DNA of 64,000 nt from Macrosoma leucophasiata (lineage: Eukaryota > Arthropoda > Insecta > Lepidoptera > Hedylidae). Location of the stretch: positions 18,558,001 through 18,622,000 of the forward strand of contig JAWQUS010000030.1 of NCBI GenBank assembly GCA_036365455.1, in the 5' to 3' direction. Position numbers and translations under genes: made by a program. The notes under the pieces were generated by a model, which did no database searches, was not told the DNA's origin, and saw only the letters and a program-made list of their open reading frames with translations. Below are positions 1 through 11,000 of the stretch, in pieces. Every line of letters begins with the position of its first letter. Position 1 is the first letter of the stretch.

Positions 1-30
1 GGCAATACGAAGTTTGCCGGGTCATCTAGT
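1..30 (+). mobile_element. 3' terminus of a Helitron-like element, cut by the window edge
   Basis: The segment matches the last 30 bases of the elements ending at 13227 and 60092 (GCAATACGAAGTTTGCCGGG, then CTAG followed by T). Helitrons characteristically end in CTRR before a target T. Only the end is present. Confidence 0.5.
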
Positions 31-299
31 ATATTATAAAATATTTGTATCTACCCTGTAGTCTGTGAACACATAGCGAACAAGCCTAACCATCCCTACT
101 TCCCTACTATCCCTACTTCCCTACTAATATTATAAATGCGAAAGTAAGTCTGTCTGTCTGTTACCTTTTCACGTCCAAAGGACTGCACCAATTTTAATGA
201 AATTTGATACAGAGATAGAGCTGACCTTGAGAAAGAACATAGCTAAGTAAAGTTATTTTTAAAACGACAGCCACGCGGGCGAAGCCGCGGACAACAGCT

Positions 300-525
300 G
301 GTTACAAATAAATAAATTAAATACGCTCACACTCACAGCCACACACTAGGTATAAACCTATATCGTGGATATCGTTGTACACACACATAACACAACACAA
401 AGACAAACGCCCAAACCCGAAACATATATCAGTAGGACATGCAAATATTTGTCGATTGAGCGAACCCGTGAATATTCGAATCAAATGGTCGTCTCACACC
501 GCTGGACTAACTGGATCGTCAAATA
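300..525 (-). repeat. tRNA-derived SINE (SINE-T)
   Basis: Read on the minus strand it begins with a tRNA-like head (GACGATCCAGTTAGTCCAGC), has the body shared with the copy at 44797 (TGTTGTGTTATGTGTGTACA and GGTTTATACC), and ends in an AT-rich tail of ATTTAATTTATT type. Copies also lie near 16.56, 22.3, 44.8, 51.1 and 60.1 kb. Confidence 0.65.
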
Positions 526-542
526 TTATACTGTACTAAACC

Positions 543-622
543 AAACATTTGGTTAATCCAAAAGCAATATCATTGTGACGTCTATGGATCACAAATTTTA
601 TCTCTGATTGCTGTCAACAAAC
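543..622 (+). repeat. Left copy of an 80-bp direct repeat flanking a MITE
   Basis: The stretch with AATCCAAAAGCAATATCATT through CAACAAACAT recurs at 1123-1202 with a few differences. The two copies directly flank the TIR element at 628-1120. Confidence 0.7.
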
Positions 623-627
623 ATTAA

Positions 628-1120
628 AGGCACGGACCCACCGAAGCGCACGCTGTACGGGCACGCGACGTATATTAATTTGTTTGACAACGTGGGTTAC
701 GGTTTCCACTGCAGCACACGCTATACACGAAACTCACCTGTCTACTAATCTTCATCATTCCTCCCTCCGAGCGAAGTGCAAAAAGGGAGGGGGGTGTTTC
801 GGGGATTGAGGCGAATCCTCGTATCCCGGGCCTATCTACCCCCGAAGCTTCGGGGGCGTGGTCCTAAATGGGGTTACTATGTACAGGCGTCGTTCCTCAC
901 TCCTCTTACGCGCCACCCGGCTCCGTATCCGTGCACACGTGGTCCACGTGTACAGCGTGTAAAGTGTAGCCGGCGTTGAGCTATACACGCTCTTATCGAA
1001 CTAACCTAGGTGTATGAATTTAAGCATATCGTGTTCGTGGGTTGCAGTTGACACAATTTCATATATTTTCTTGCAAGGCGAAGTTTGACATACGTGCGTG
1101 CGCTTCGATGGTTCCGCGCC
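628..1120. mobile_element. TIR element with TTAA flanks (piggyBac-like MITE), interrupted
   Basis: The left end AGGCACGGACCCACCGAAGC is inverted at the right end (GCTTCGATGGTTCCGCGCC), and both sides carry TTAA (624-627 and 1121-1124). Interior sequence (GTATTAATTTGTTTGACAAC) is shared with the copy at 50490-50912. About 240 bp of GC-rich sequence (about 735-978), absent from that copy, appears to be a later insertion. TTAA targets are known of piggyBac; the class assignment is inference. Confidence 0.6.
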
Positions 1121-1122
1121 TT

Positions 1123-1202
1123 AATCCAAAAGCAATATCATTGTCGTCTTTTGACGTCTACGAATCACAAATTTTATCTCTGATTGCCCTCAACAAACAT
1201 AG
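1123..1202 (+). repeat. Right copy of the 80-bp direct repeat
   Basis: Same sequence as 543-622, with a short extra CGTCTTTT-like stretch. It runs directly into the AGAGCAACACGGGCC end of the family D element. Confidence 0.7.
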
Positions 1203-2004
1203 AGCAACACGGGCCAGGACCGGAGGGGAGTAGCCATTGCGCTTATTACCGATGCAAAACATTTGCAGAACGCTTTGACCTTAACTCAGTACCTGAACCA
1301 CTGTAACATGGTTCATGTATGTATGTATCTTCACGCCAGGTTCCTAACGGGGTAGGCAGAGAGTGTAGAGCGCCAGATATCCCGGTTCTGACAAACCTCT
1401 CGTGCTTCGTCTACCTTCATCATTCTCTTCATACATGCACGCCAATTCCTAAGACTTTTGACTCCACCATCAGACAGAACTCGACCTATTTGGTCATGGT
1501 AGGTCAGTCTTGGTCTTCCTGGGCCTCTGCAACCATCCACATTCGCATTGTATATCTGTTTAGTCATTCGCTCATTCGACATGGTTCATGTACTGGCTAA
1601 TATTTTATATTTTATATAATGTATTTTTATTAATAATAAATTGATTTATTGATTTGATTTTATTAATTATTATTATTTGTTATTGTAATGTATTAATGTA
1701 TTATAATCCTTGATGGTCGAACAATAAAAGAATTGGATTGAATTGAATTGAAAACAGTCTGTCATTTTTTGCGGGGGGAACTACGTGTGTGATACACACA
1801 CACACACACACACACTATAGAAATCGTTTATTACTACGAAACTCACCTTGACTTTAACAATATAGATAAACAATTCACGCACATGTTTAAACATCTGAGT
1901 GACAGGCGTAGGACCATTTCTGCTTGTACTTTGATAATGGGGAAAGCCTGCATATGGCTACTCCCCTCCGGTCCGCCGCGGCTGGTGGCCCGTGTTGCTC
2001 TATG
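1202..2004. mobile_element. Family D TIR element, split by a LINE-A insertion
   Basis: The left terminus AGAGCAACACGGGCCA with GGAGGGGAGTAGCCAT is inverted at the right terminus (ATGGCTACTCCCCTCC then GGCCCGTGTTGCTCT). Between them lie LINE-A (1320-1578), an AT-rich stretch and a (CA)n run at about 1793-1814. Related copies: 13325-13588, 26943-27113, 37105-37157 and 38560-38775. Confidence 0.6.
1306..1592 (-). mobile_element. 5'-truncated LINE-A 3' end with 14-bp target duplication
   Basis: The minus-strand frame (1331-1582) resembles the C-terminal tail of insect non-LTR reverse transcriptases (RPRLTYHDQIG, RNWRACMKRMMKVDEA, NRDIWRS). The 3' end is a (CATA)n-type tail. The 14-bp sequence ACATGGTTCATGTA occurs at both 1306-1319 and 1579-1592, the expected target-site duplication. 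The fragment is dead. Confidence 0.8.
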
Positions 2005-2275
2005 TCAACAAACATTTAGTTTGATGTATATATAGCGATTGCTTACTGACGATAAATATAAACTTTCTGGCAAGGTTTGATGTTGGTCCTTTGTTTGCCG
2101 TACCTGTTAAAGGTTTCGAACTTTTTGTGGTGGCTACGGTTGGAAATATTTTGGAAATAAATGGATTTTCGACGCAATGAAAATATTATCAGTTCAAAGC
2201 GTTTGCAATAATCACCCACATTATGTCTGTTATATATCACTGGGTCGTTACGAGATTGCTTGGCAGTGCTTATGT

Positions 2276-2712
2276 TCTTAGGTTGACAGACAAGCAGACG
2301 GGCCACCTGATGGAAAGTGGTCACCGTCGCCTATGAACATTTGCAACACCAGGGGAGTTGCCAACGCGCTGCCAGCCCTGAAGGACTCTTTTGACGCCAT
2401 TTTTAAGAACCCCATATTGTAGCACCTAGGGAACACCTCAGAGGGAAGTTCGTTCCACAATTTAAACGTTCTGGGCAGTAACGAAAATGAGAACCGCACC
2501 GTTGAGCACTGCCAGGTGTCCAGTCGGTGTGGGTGGAACTTCTCTCTTCGGCGGGTAGTAAGGTGTAGGAAAAAAGACGGTGGCACCATGTCGAACAGTT
2601 CAACAGAGAGTTTTATCGCTGAACGCTGCTGTCCATCACGCGTTATTGTACTTACTACTGCCCTATTCGAATAGTTTGTCCGCCATTGTTCTTGTCCGTT
2701 GTCTGATTTCAT
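2276..2712 (-). pseudogene. LINE-B reverse-transcriptase C-terminal fragment
   Basis: The minus-strand frame has RFSFSLLPRTFKLWNELPSE followed by VFPRCYNMGF. The pattern (S/F)xLPRTxxLWNxLPxxVFP is typical of the end of jockey/CR1-like LINE polymerases. It continues into a GC-rich 3' region ending at the GTTGACAGACAAGCAGACGG motif. Shorter copies: 11322-11515, 36068-36222, 40277-40370 and 63215-63302. The catalytic core is absent. Confidence 0.7.
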
Positions 2713-2764
2713 TAGTGGAAGAATCCTCCACTAACGGTGGGATTAGTGGAGGATTCTTCCACTA
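2712..2764. repeat. Perfect short fold-back hairpin
   Basis: The 21-base arm TAGTGGAAGAATCCTCCACTA (2713-2733) is exactly inverted at 2744-2764, with a 10-base spacer. The arm is itself nearly palindromic. Confidence 0.85.
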
Positions 2765-2769
2765 CGCCT

Positions 2770-3130
2770 AATTCTTCTACTCATCAATACGTCTTGCCGC
2801 TTCTTTACAGACCATGATGAATATACATTATTAATCAACCGCTTATAAAAAAAATAGACTAATATATCCGTTGGCTCACTATCAAGTCATATTTTAAACG
2901 TATAATCGGCCGCAAATATTGGTGTTTGGCGACCCCGATGACGTGTTTACAGACCCCTCGTTACCCGATGGGCCCCACCGACACTGATCACTCATTCACA
3001 CACAACACAGTAGGTACACCTTTTGCGTCGCCGCCGATGTGTTCTCGTATTTCTCACTTCTGATTAGTTCTGATACACGTTCTGCTGTGTGCCGGATTTG
3101 CCTAAAACGACTACCCTTTATTTTACTGGT
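2770..3130. other. AT-rich stretch with nothing recognised
   Basis: No open frame, repeat or structured element recognised. Confidence 0.5.
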
Positions 3131-3186
3131 GGTTGAGCTCCAGTGACGGAGCTCTAAGGTTTAAGCACCACCGCAACTACCTTAGT
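3131..3186 (+). repeat. SINE-M head fragment
   Basis: It matches the SINE-M head (GAGCTCCAGTGACGGAGCTC, then CACCACCGCA). Confidence 0.7.
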
Positions 3187-3189
3187 CTA

Positions 3190-3440
3190 CTTTCCTCCTG
3201 TATTATATGACATACTTAATGTATAATATTTGTCATGTTATCAGTTTGTAAAAGGTAAAATGAGACATTCTACTGATATATAATACTTACATTAGTATAT
3301 TATTATTAAATTTAGTTTAATCTTAGTGATATTCTTGACATGTTTAACAATTATTATTCACTTTAATTTATTTTATTTGTTTTAAACGTGTCATAAGAGG
3401 TGCCTGTAACCCTAAATGAATAAATGAATTTCTGATTCTG
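3190..3440 (+). repeat. Interspersed repeat C
   Basis: It shares blocks (CAGTTTGTAAAAGG, GACACGTTTAAAAC inverted, AAGAGGTGCCTGT, TTCTGATTCTGATTCTG) with the inverted copy at 44600-45260. It ends in AAATGAATAAATGAATTTCTGATT-type repeats, like a retroposon tail. Family unknown. Confidence 0.55.
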
Positions 3441-3748
3441 ATTCTGTTTGTCCTATAACCGTTGCTTACCAAATTAGTTATATAATCCAACTTCTGTAGC
3501 CGACTGTACATTCACTATCACAAGCCGGTATCTCAATGAAATATTACAGGGCTGGCTTCAGCTTCCCCGCTGTATATTAATTATTTACTTGGACGCTGGT
3601 TGGAAATACATTTCAGTTTGCTATCTTTGCTAACCTAAAACTTAGTTTATTGAATGTAGTTTCTTCATGAGATTCAATTGCAATAGTTTAAAAGGGTAGT
3701 TTATGGATGGCTCCAGTCTTCAAAAGTCAATTTACCACTCTTTCTTAA

Positions 3749-3914
3749 GGCCTGCGCAGACGAAGGACTTTTGTCCCTAGGGGACAAAAATTCTCAAAGA
3801 CTCTTCGGGGTACTCTTAGTCGTTTGTGTCCGTTATTGCATACAGTTTATAAGAGATTTATTATTGATGGACAAAAATGTACCTCGGGGACAGTACCTCG
3901 TCTGCGCAGTCCTT
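3749..3914. mobile_element. Short TIR element (MITE)
   Basis: The left end AAGGCCTGCGCAGACGAAGG is inverted at the right end (CCTCGTCTGCGCAGTCCTTT). An internal inverted pair (GGACTTTTGTCCC, GGGGACA) follows. Length is about 165 bp, with no coding capacity. Confidence 0.65.
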
Positions 3915-5072
3915 TATAGTTACACATTGACAGATGACTTGAAACGTGTCAAAAATGAACTTAAAAATATTCAATACGACCTTGCAGGTTGCCTCCAAAA
4001 CTTCTTTGTAAATGTTCTGGTAAAGTAGCCATCGCCTTACTCGAATAACTTGACCGTAACTCACTTGACTGACATACTTAAAAAAAAAATTTTTTTTAAT
4101 TTATTTTTTACAAACTATCTTACAAATTAGGGTGTAGGTGCATGTAATGCAAAGACACACAAAAAACCATTATAGGTTTATCTATGTGCGTGCGGTCTAA
4201 CCTTCCTTATAGGATAATGGTAGATATATTCTCATTACTTATTAATAATAATATAGTAATGCTTGAGTTTGCTATAGCATTTTCTGTGATTATTTAAATT
4301 TAGATTTGTAAACATATCTTGTAGCCCTTCTGGTAGTTCATTTAAGATCTTTGGTATTACATAATTCAATGTTCTAGAACCATACACATTATTATGTTTT
4401 GACTGACTATATTTTACTAACTTTTACGCTGCTTTAATAAATACGAAATATCGTTTTACTTGACACTGGCTATATGCGAAATAGCGATCCCATAACAAAA
4501 AAAAAATCCTTAAGACAGATAATGTTAACGTTCTGTGACGAATGGGTGCTTCGTACTTCAATGTTCAGTTTAGACATGTTGCCGCATGTCTTAGGTTCGG
4601 TTGAACCAAAACATATATTTATATGGTTATTGCCAAATGTTACACTAAGGGCCCTAACTCACTAGGACGCCATGGCGACGTGGCCGGCTACATATCCACA
4701 TTCCTACATATACATACATATATTACATAATAATATGGCGTATTAAAAATAAATATTTCCGACAAATAAACAACGATTCAAATAATTCAATATTTTTTGA
4801 GTATTAGGTCACCATAATATAATGCTACTATGACATTCTTGTTTTTGAAATATACTTGCGACAGTTAATTGAAGGTAAAAAACGATTTCAATATCTGAAA
4901 ATGATTTAGTATTTTATGCTTCTTGTCTCAATATAGTGTACAAGGTGGCCCAAGCTCCATACATTTTGGAACGTCTCCTTTATGACGTCATCTTACAATT
5001 TTCCTGACTTCTGTTGGGGCAGAAGAGATCTGTGGAGTGGTGATAATAAAACAGAGACGTGTCTTTAAACAT
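3915..5072. other. AT-rich intergenic DNA downstream of the reductase gene
   Basis: No exon, RNA or element with clear borders recognised. A poly(A)/poly(T) palindrome lies near 4080-4105. Confidence 0.5.
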
Positions 5073-5442
5073 TTATGCAGAAATAAACGACAATATTGTG
5101 ATAACTATCCACATAATGAAATACAAAAATTTGTAAAGAATATAGACGTACAATAAACCTAAAAGATATGTAATTACTCTCAGAAAACTCTGTTTTCTTC
5201 TTGCTGCATCTGTGGTAACAGGATCGTCTTTAACTATATATTTTCTCATACCATAGAACCACCGAGTCATGCGTTCTCTCCAATCTAACAATTCATTATT
5301 GAAATTGAAAATATCTTTGTCTACTGCCGACAGTTCTTTATATAATTTGAAAGTGTTATCATCTACTAACCACCATTCGTTTTGGATGAAATGCTCCAAG
5401 CTAAGCGTTAATGTGTAACTCTTTTTATAGATGCGCATCAAT
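5073..5442 (-). CDS. Reductase exon 10 (C-terminal exon)
   Basis: Encodes LMRIYKKSYTLTLSLEHFIQ, NEWWLVDDNT and DIFNFNNELLDW, as in the FAR C domain (F..NEW.F...N...L...L...D...F..D...WxxY). It ends in a strongly hydrophobic segment and a TAA at 5075-5073. Length 370 nt. Acceptor CTGCAG. Confidence 0.9.
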
Positions 5443-8060
5443 CTGCAAATTAAAAAGAACGGTCAAGTGCATGTCGGGCCACGTGCAGTGTACGGATCCG
5501 TAGTTTTCAAGTTTAAATAATGTAATGAAAAAAATAATAAATATTTTGTACAAAGTTTTTCTAATTTTTCGAGTAAAATACATGTTAGCACACCCCTAAC
5601 ATTTTTTAAAGACAATATTCCACACTATAAAAAAAAACTTATTTGCGCGTTACATGTAGCGGAGGTACCCTAAAGAAATAAAAAATGTCATGTTTTAATT
5701 CTACCACTTTGTCGGCGTAATAAATATGTCATTGTATTGTATACTTGTGCCAAACCTCAAATCTCTAATACTAATAGTTTTTGCGCTAAACCGCGGACCG
5801 ACAGACAGATAGACAGATAGACAGATAGACAGATAGACAGATAGACAGATAGACAGACAGCCAGACATACAGACAGACAGACCGTCAGACATGGCGAAAC
5901 TATTAGGGTTCTTTGTTTAATACGGAACCATATAAAAATATACAATTGTCGAAAAAACAAATTCTGTGAACCCGAGTCCGATCGGCACTTGGAAGGTCTT
6001 CTACGTCACCCTTATAATATTTTAGACTAGCTGTGCCCACGACTTCGTCCGCATAGATACCGAACAATAATTTTATTAACTTCTATGCGGACAAAGTTTT
6101 AGGCACAGCTAATCTAAATTAAATACGTTTATGTAAACCGCACTCAAAGCTGCTTAAAATTTTTCAATTTTCAATTGACTATAACTTATTTTACCCAGAA
6201 CCAATTTTGACGAAACAAGTATTGACAACGCTCCTAATTATATGTAATTCACCTGTAAAACCGCGTTCAAATCCGTTGAGTAGTTTCCAAGTTATAACAA
6301 ACAGATAGGCAGACAAAAAAGCCTAAAATTGTTTTTTTAGTTTCTGTTACTTTCCTCAATCAGTTTTTTGGAAAAATATTTAATGTATGTACAGATGCCC
6401 GATTTTTACTTGCTTATTTTATGCAGGTATTATTGTAAGCATAAGCACAGAACTAAAAGGTATAATCACAAGGCATTTTTGATGAGTACAATTTTCTTGA
6501 ATCTTTAAAACAACATACCGTAAATCTTTTCCCATTGCATAAAGTACAATATCTATAATCATGGCTGGTATGTAATGCAATATCCAAGTAAGCAATACAA
6601 ACATTGTTTTAGTTTTAATAGAAATATAGAAACAATACCAGATTGCTAAGGATGATATCATGTTTCTGTACTCAACATTAAAAACATCTGCTATTATATC
6701 TGAAACAAAAAAACATACAAAGTTGATTAAGATTGTCAAGCGGTGAAAGAATCATAGCTGGGTTTGTGTCAAGTTGTTCAAGTTGCACTCGCACGATCGC
6801 GAAATGATGTATGTATGTATCTTCACGCCAAGTCCCTCACGGGGTAAGCAGAGAGTGGGTAGCGCCAGATATCCCGGTCCTGACACACCTTCCACTTCTA
6901 CATTCATCATTAAACTCAAACTCAAATTTTTTTTTAATCACTTGGAAATAATAGAATTTGCTTGTGCCTATCACAAGCAAATTCTATTATTTCCAAGTGA
7001 TTATTCCAATTTACAAAATTAAAAATTAAAGCGATTAACAACTGATACGTTGATTAATATGTCAAAGTAAACAAAATGAAAAAAAAAAGGTATCAACAGA
7101 ATGTTCTATACTCTCTTTTACAAACGGAAAGACAAGACTAAACAAAAAAATATGGGACATTCATTGTCATTCACTGGCAGAGTACCAAAGCCCACATTAC
7201 TGAGAAAACTCTGCTAAGTGAATGACTATGATTATGACGAACAGATTTTTCTTTTTCTTCTATGAAGGAATTGAAAAATTTGATGATTCACGTATCGGTT
7301 AAATATTATTAATAAATTGGTATTTATTAATACCTATTGGATTATTATTATAAGTCATTCTCTCTAGGTAGCTTATAACCCGACAATGCAAAAGTGTCCT
7401 TGTAGACCAATTTGAAATAAATGCTATGAATTTTGAATTTTGAAAAAACCTGCTAAAACAATACTCAGTAGGGTCTTTTCAAAATATGTTCATTCTCTTC
7501 ATACATGCACGCCGATTCCTAAGACTTTTGACGCCACTCTCAGACAGTACCTACTCAACCTATGTGGTCATGGTACGTCAGTCTTGGTCTTCCTGGGCCT
7601 CTGCAACCATCCACATTCGCACTGTATATCTGTTTTATAATTCGCTCATTCGACATTCTTTCTGTATGCTGAAATGATGTTGTTGATTAAAGAGATATAA
7701 TAGTATTGCTTACCGGTGGTAGAGCTCCAGTGATGGAGCTCGAGGGCGTAGGCACTACCGCATTACCTTATCTATCTGCCGACAAATGGTAGTGTTCAGC
7801 ACTATTGTGTTGCGATTAGATAGCAACGTATGGCCCCGTAATAACTATCAAAGAGGCAAAAGGTCTTAGCCCTCAGGGGTGGTAACGTATCTGCACTTTG
7901 ACCTCTGGTTATTGTGTAGATGTCTGCATGTAGATAGGCTGCAGTCGTCAGTTAACATCCATGTGAACTGCATGCTTGTTTGCCACTACCGTCACATAAA
8001 ATACACACTCACATTCTCATATGTTACAGGCGCACACTCTATAACTCACTCACTCACACA

Positions 8061-8097
<37 letters not shown>

Positions 8098-11000
8098 ACA
8101 CACGCGAGCGCTCGTTTATAAATATCTGAACTAATGTATCTTTTTTTTCTTTATTATTATTCTTTTATTTTAACTTGTTTAAACAAAATTAGCTTTTAAT
8201 CATTGATTGCAAGGCGTCGCAATATTGCTTGTAAACGCGGAGGAACACTGACTCTCATATCACAGATTATTCTAGTTTGAGAGTCAGGGGTCCACAAGTG
8301 TAGCCCAACTTGATTAGCTCTTAGCCTTAGCTTCATCTCTGTAACCTAGATTGTAAGAGTTAATGAATAAACATTTAATATTATTATTAAAAAAAAACAC
8401 TCACGTGCTCTAGAGGGATGCCTATACGAACTGATTGTGTATATCTTAGGTTCCTTGCACCCAGCTGCACGTTGTCGCACAGTTTCTTTGGCAGCTGCCA
8501 ATGTCGCGTTATTGACATGATCCACACACACAAACTCTATGTGACTCTGCTTATTTCCATAGAATATGTGAAGCAATCCCAAACCGACTCCCAGGAACAA
8601 CTGTAAGGTTTAGTATGTCTTTAAGTAATACTAGCTGTGCCAACGACTTCGCCCGCCTAGATACTGAACAATATAATAATAATAATAATGGCAACCCATT
8701 ATACGTCCCACTGCTGGGCACGAGTCTCTCCCCTTTTTTTTTGGGGGGAGGCCTGGAGCTAACTCCACCACGCTGCTCCAATGCGGATTGGTGGAGGTGG
8801 GTGGGTTAGTGGCCAACCTACTGTCGGATGTTTTCAAACCGCCCATAAGGCCTCCGACAAGGTTTAACGACTGCTATCCATCGATAGCAACCGGGACCGA
8901 CGGCTTAACGTGCCCTCCGAAGCACGGAAACGCGCATTTACTTTGCCACTAGCGGTCACCCATCACACTACCCGACCGCGCCCGTAGTGCTTAACCGAGC
9001 AGATCGCTTACGATCTACACCAGCCGCTGGGCAATGCGCGCTTACTGAACAATAATTTTGTTAAATTCTATTCTAATCTAAATGAATACTGTCTTACTAA
9101 ATGTATTGATGATCAAAACCACCACAACACCACATCTGCTGGTGGTAGCAGTGTACGTAGTATTATTACATATTCTCTGGCAGTGTTCCCAACTCTTAAA
9201 ATGAAATGACAGTGTTCCCAAGTTAAAATTATGGTAGATTTAACAAAAAATACAGTGCCACTTATAAAAACCGATCCATAGCATATCTGGGGCGCATCAC
9301 ATCTAGGATACATGAGCAAAAAAGGTCACATAACCAAAAATTTAGATTTATGGATTTATTCTATACTTTTTATTGATTTCATATATACTCCGGGGAGAGC
9401 ATTCGAATATCTACTAAAAACTCCTGGGTGTTTCGACTCGTCCGCCATCAGTGGTGGGGTCACGCGAACGCTATCGCACACATCCGCAACCCCTCCGGCC
9501 GCTGCTCGTTTCCGAGCCTTCCACGGAGTCTTTCGGCTCCAACCAAAACTTAGTGGCGTGCGGAACACCTGCATGCCAGCCAGTGTGAGATCTCTCCTTT
9601 TGGGCGACGGACATCCCCTAGTCCAACACCCGAAGGTCCCTGCCCCGACCACTCACTACGCCAGGCATCCCATACCGCCCGGGAGGAGGGACACACAGTT
9701 CGGCCCCGGGGGAGACCCTCCCCCCCGGGACCATCATTAAGCGGTTGGGGATAGGCTGCAGGACCAGTGACATACCCATACACCTCTTCCCTAGCTGTCT
9801 TCTCTCCACAGCAGCGAGTAGCGGGCAGAGCCACGCCAAACGCCGTTACCTCTCTGGGTTTCTCTTGAGTTCACCAGTGCGGTGTGGGGGCCACCGGGAA
9901 CCACCGGGTTCACTGAGCCTCTCCGCCACAAGGCGGAAACCCCCGGGGGGAACCACCGCATTACCTATCTGCCGCCAAATGGTAGTGTTGATTATCGTAT
10001 TCCATGAAATTAATTGGTATGATGTCTCTCAGCCCGATCTTAAGATCCTTATAACCTGCTTGAAGTTCACTTACCCCTGTTATACTGAAAACAGCGTTCC
10101 GGTCAACCCAACCCGGACTTGGCTCCATCTCTGATCCAAGTACTGTGAGGAAAATAAATAAAAATCTTAATTCATATTAACTTCGGCTTCCGGCCGTGAC
10201 GACCTCCCCATCGTCCACTGGTGGGGGAGAATTCTTCCGCCAGTGGCGGCTAGTGCAGTCAGTCAACTAAACAATGACGATCAAAGAAAAGACTAATAGT
10301 GCTGTTTTTACATTAAGAATGGTGAGACTCATTGAAATAAAATTAGTTTTACTTACGGTTTTTTTTATGTCATGAAGGAGACAAACAAGCATGCAGTTCA
10401 CATTGATGTTAAGTGATGACTGCAGCCTATAGATACTCACACAAAGACCAGTGGTCAAAATGCGGATGCGTTGCCATTCCTGAGGCAACGTAGTATCAGT
10501 TATTATGTCTCTGTGATAGTTATTACGGAGCCATACATTACCATCTATACGGAACACGATAGTGCTGTACACTACCATTTGGCGGCAGATAGATTAGGTA
10601 ACACGGTGGTGCCTACGCCCTCTAGTTCTTACACTGGAACTCTACCAGCAGTAAAAAAATTATCACGCCTGGCTATATTAAATAAATATTTTTTTGAATA
10701 GAAAAATAAAGGATTGCCACAACGAACGTTCTTGAGCCGCCCTCATCCAGCTTTTGACCTTCGACCTTCACCAAGCTGTCGGTCCATCTTGTGGGGAGCC
10801 TGCCTACGCTTCGCCTTGCGATATGTGGACGACACTCGAGAACTCTTCTGCCCCAACGTCAGTTCTTCAAGCTATGTGCCCTGCCCACTGCCACTTGAGT
10901 CTCGCTATTCGGTGAGCTATGTTGATAACTTAATCTCCTCATTTTTGTTTCGATTTCGCAGAGAAACTCCAAGCATAGGTAGTTCTTTCCATTGCCCTCT

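Noticed and set aside
8944..9030. A genuine 5S rRNA gene
   Set aside because: Only the 3' half of 5S is similar, with many differences, and it is fused to a SINE body with a target duplication.
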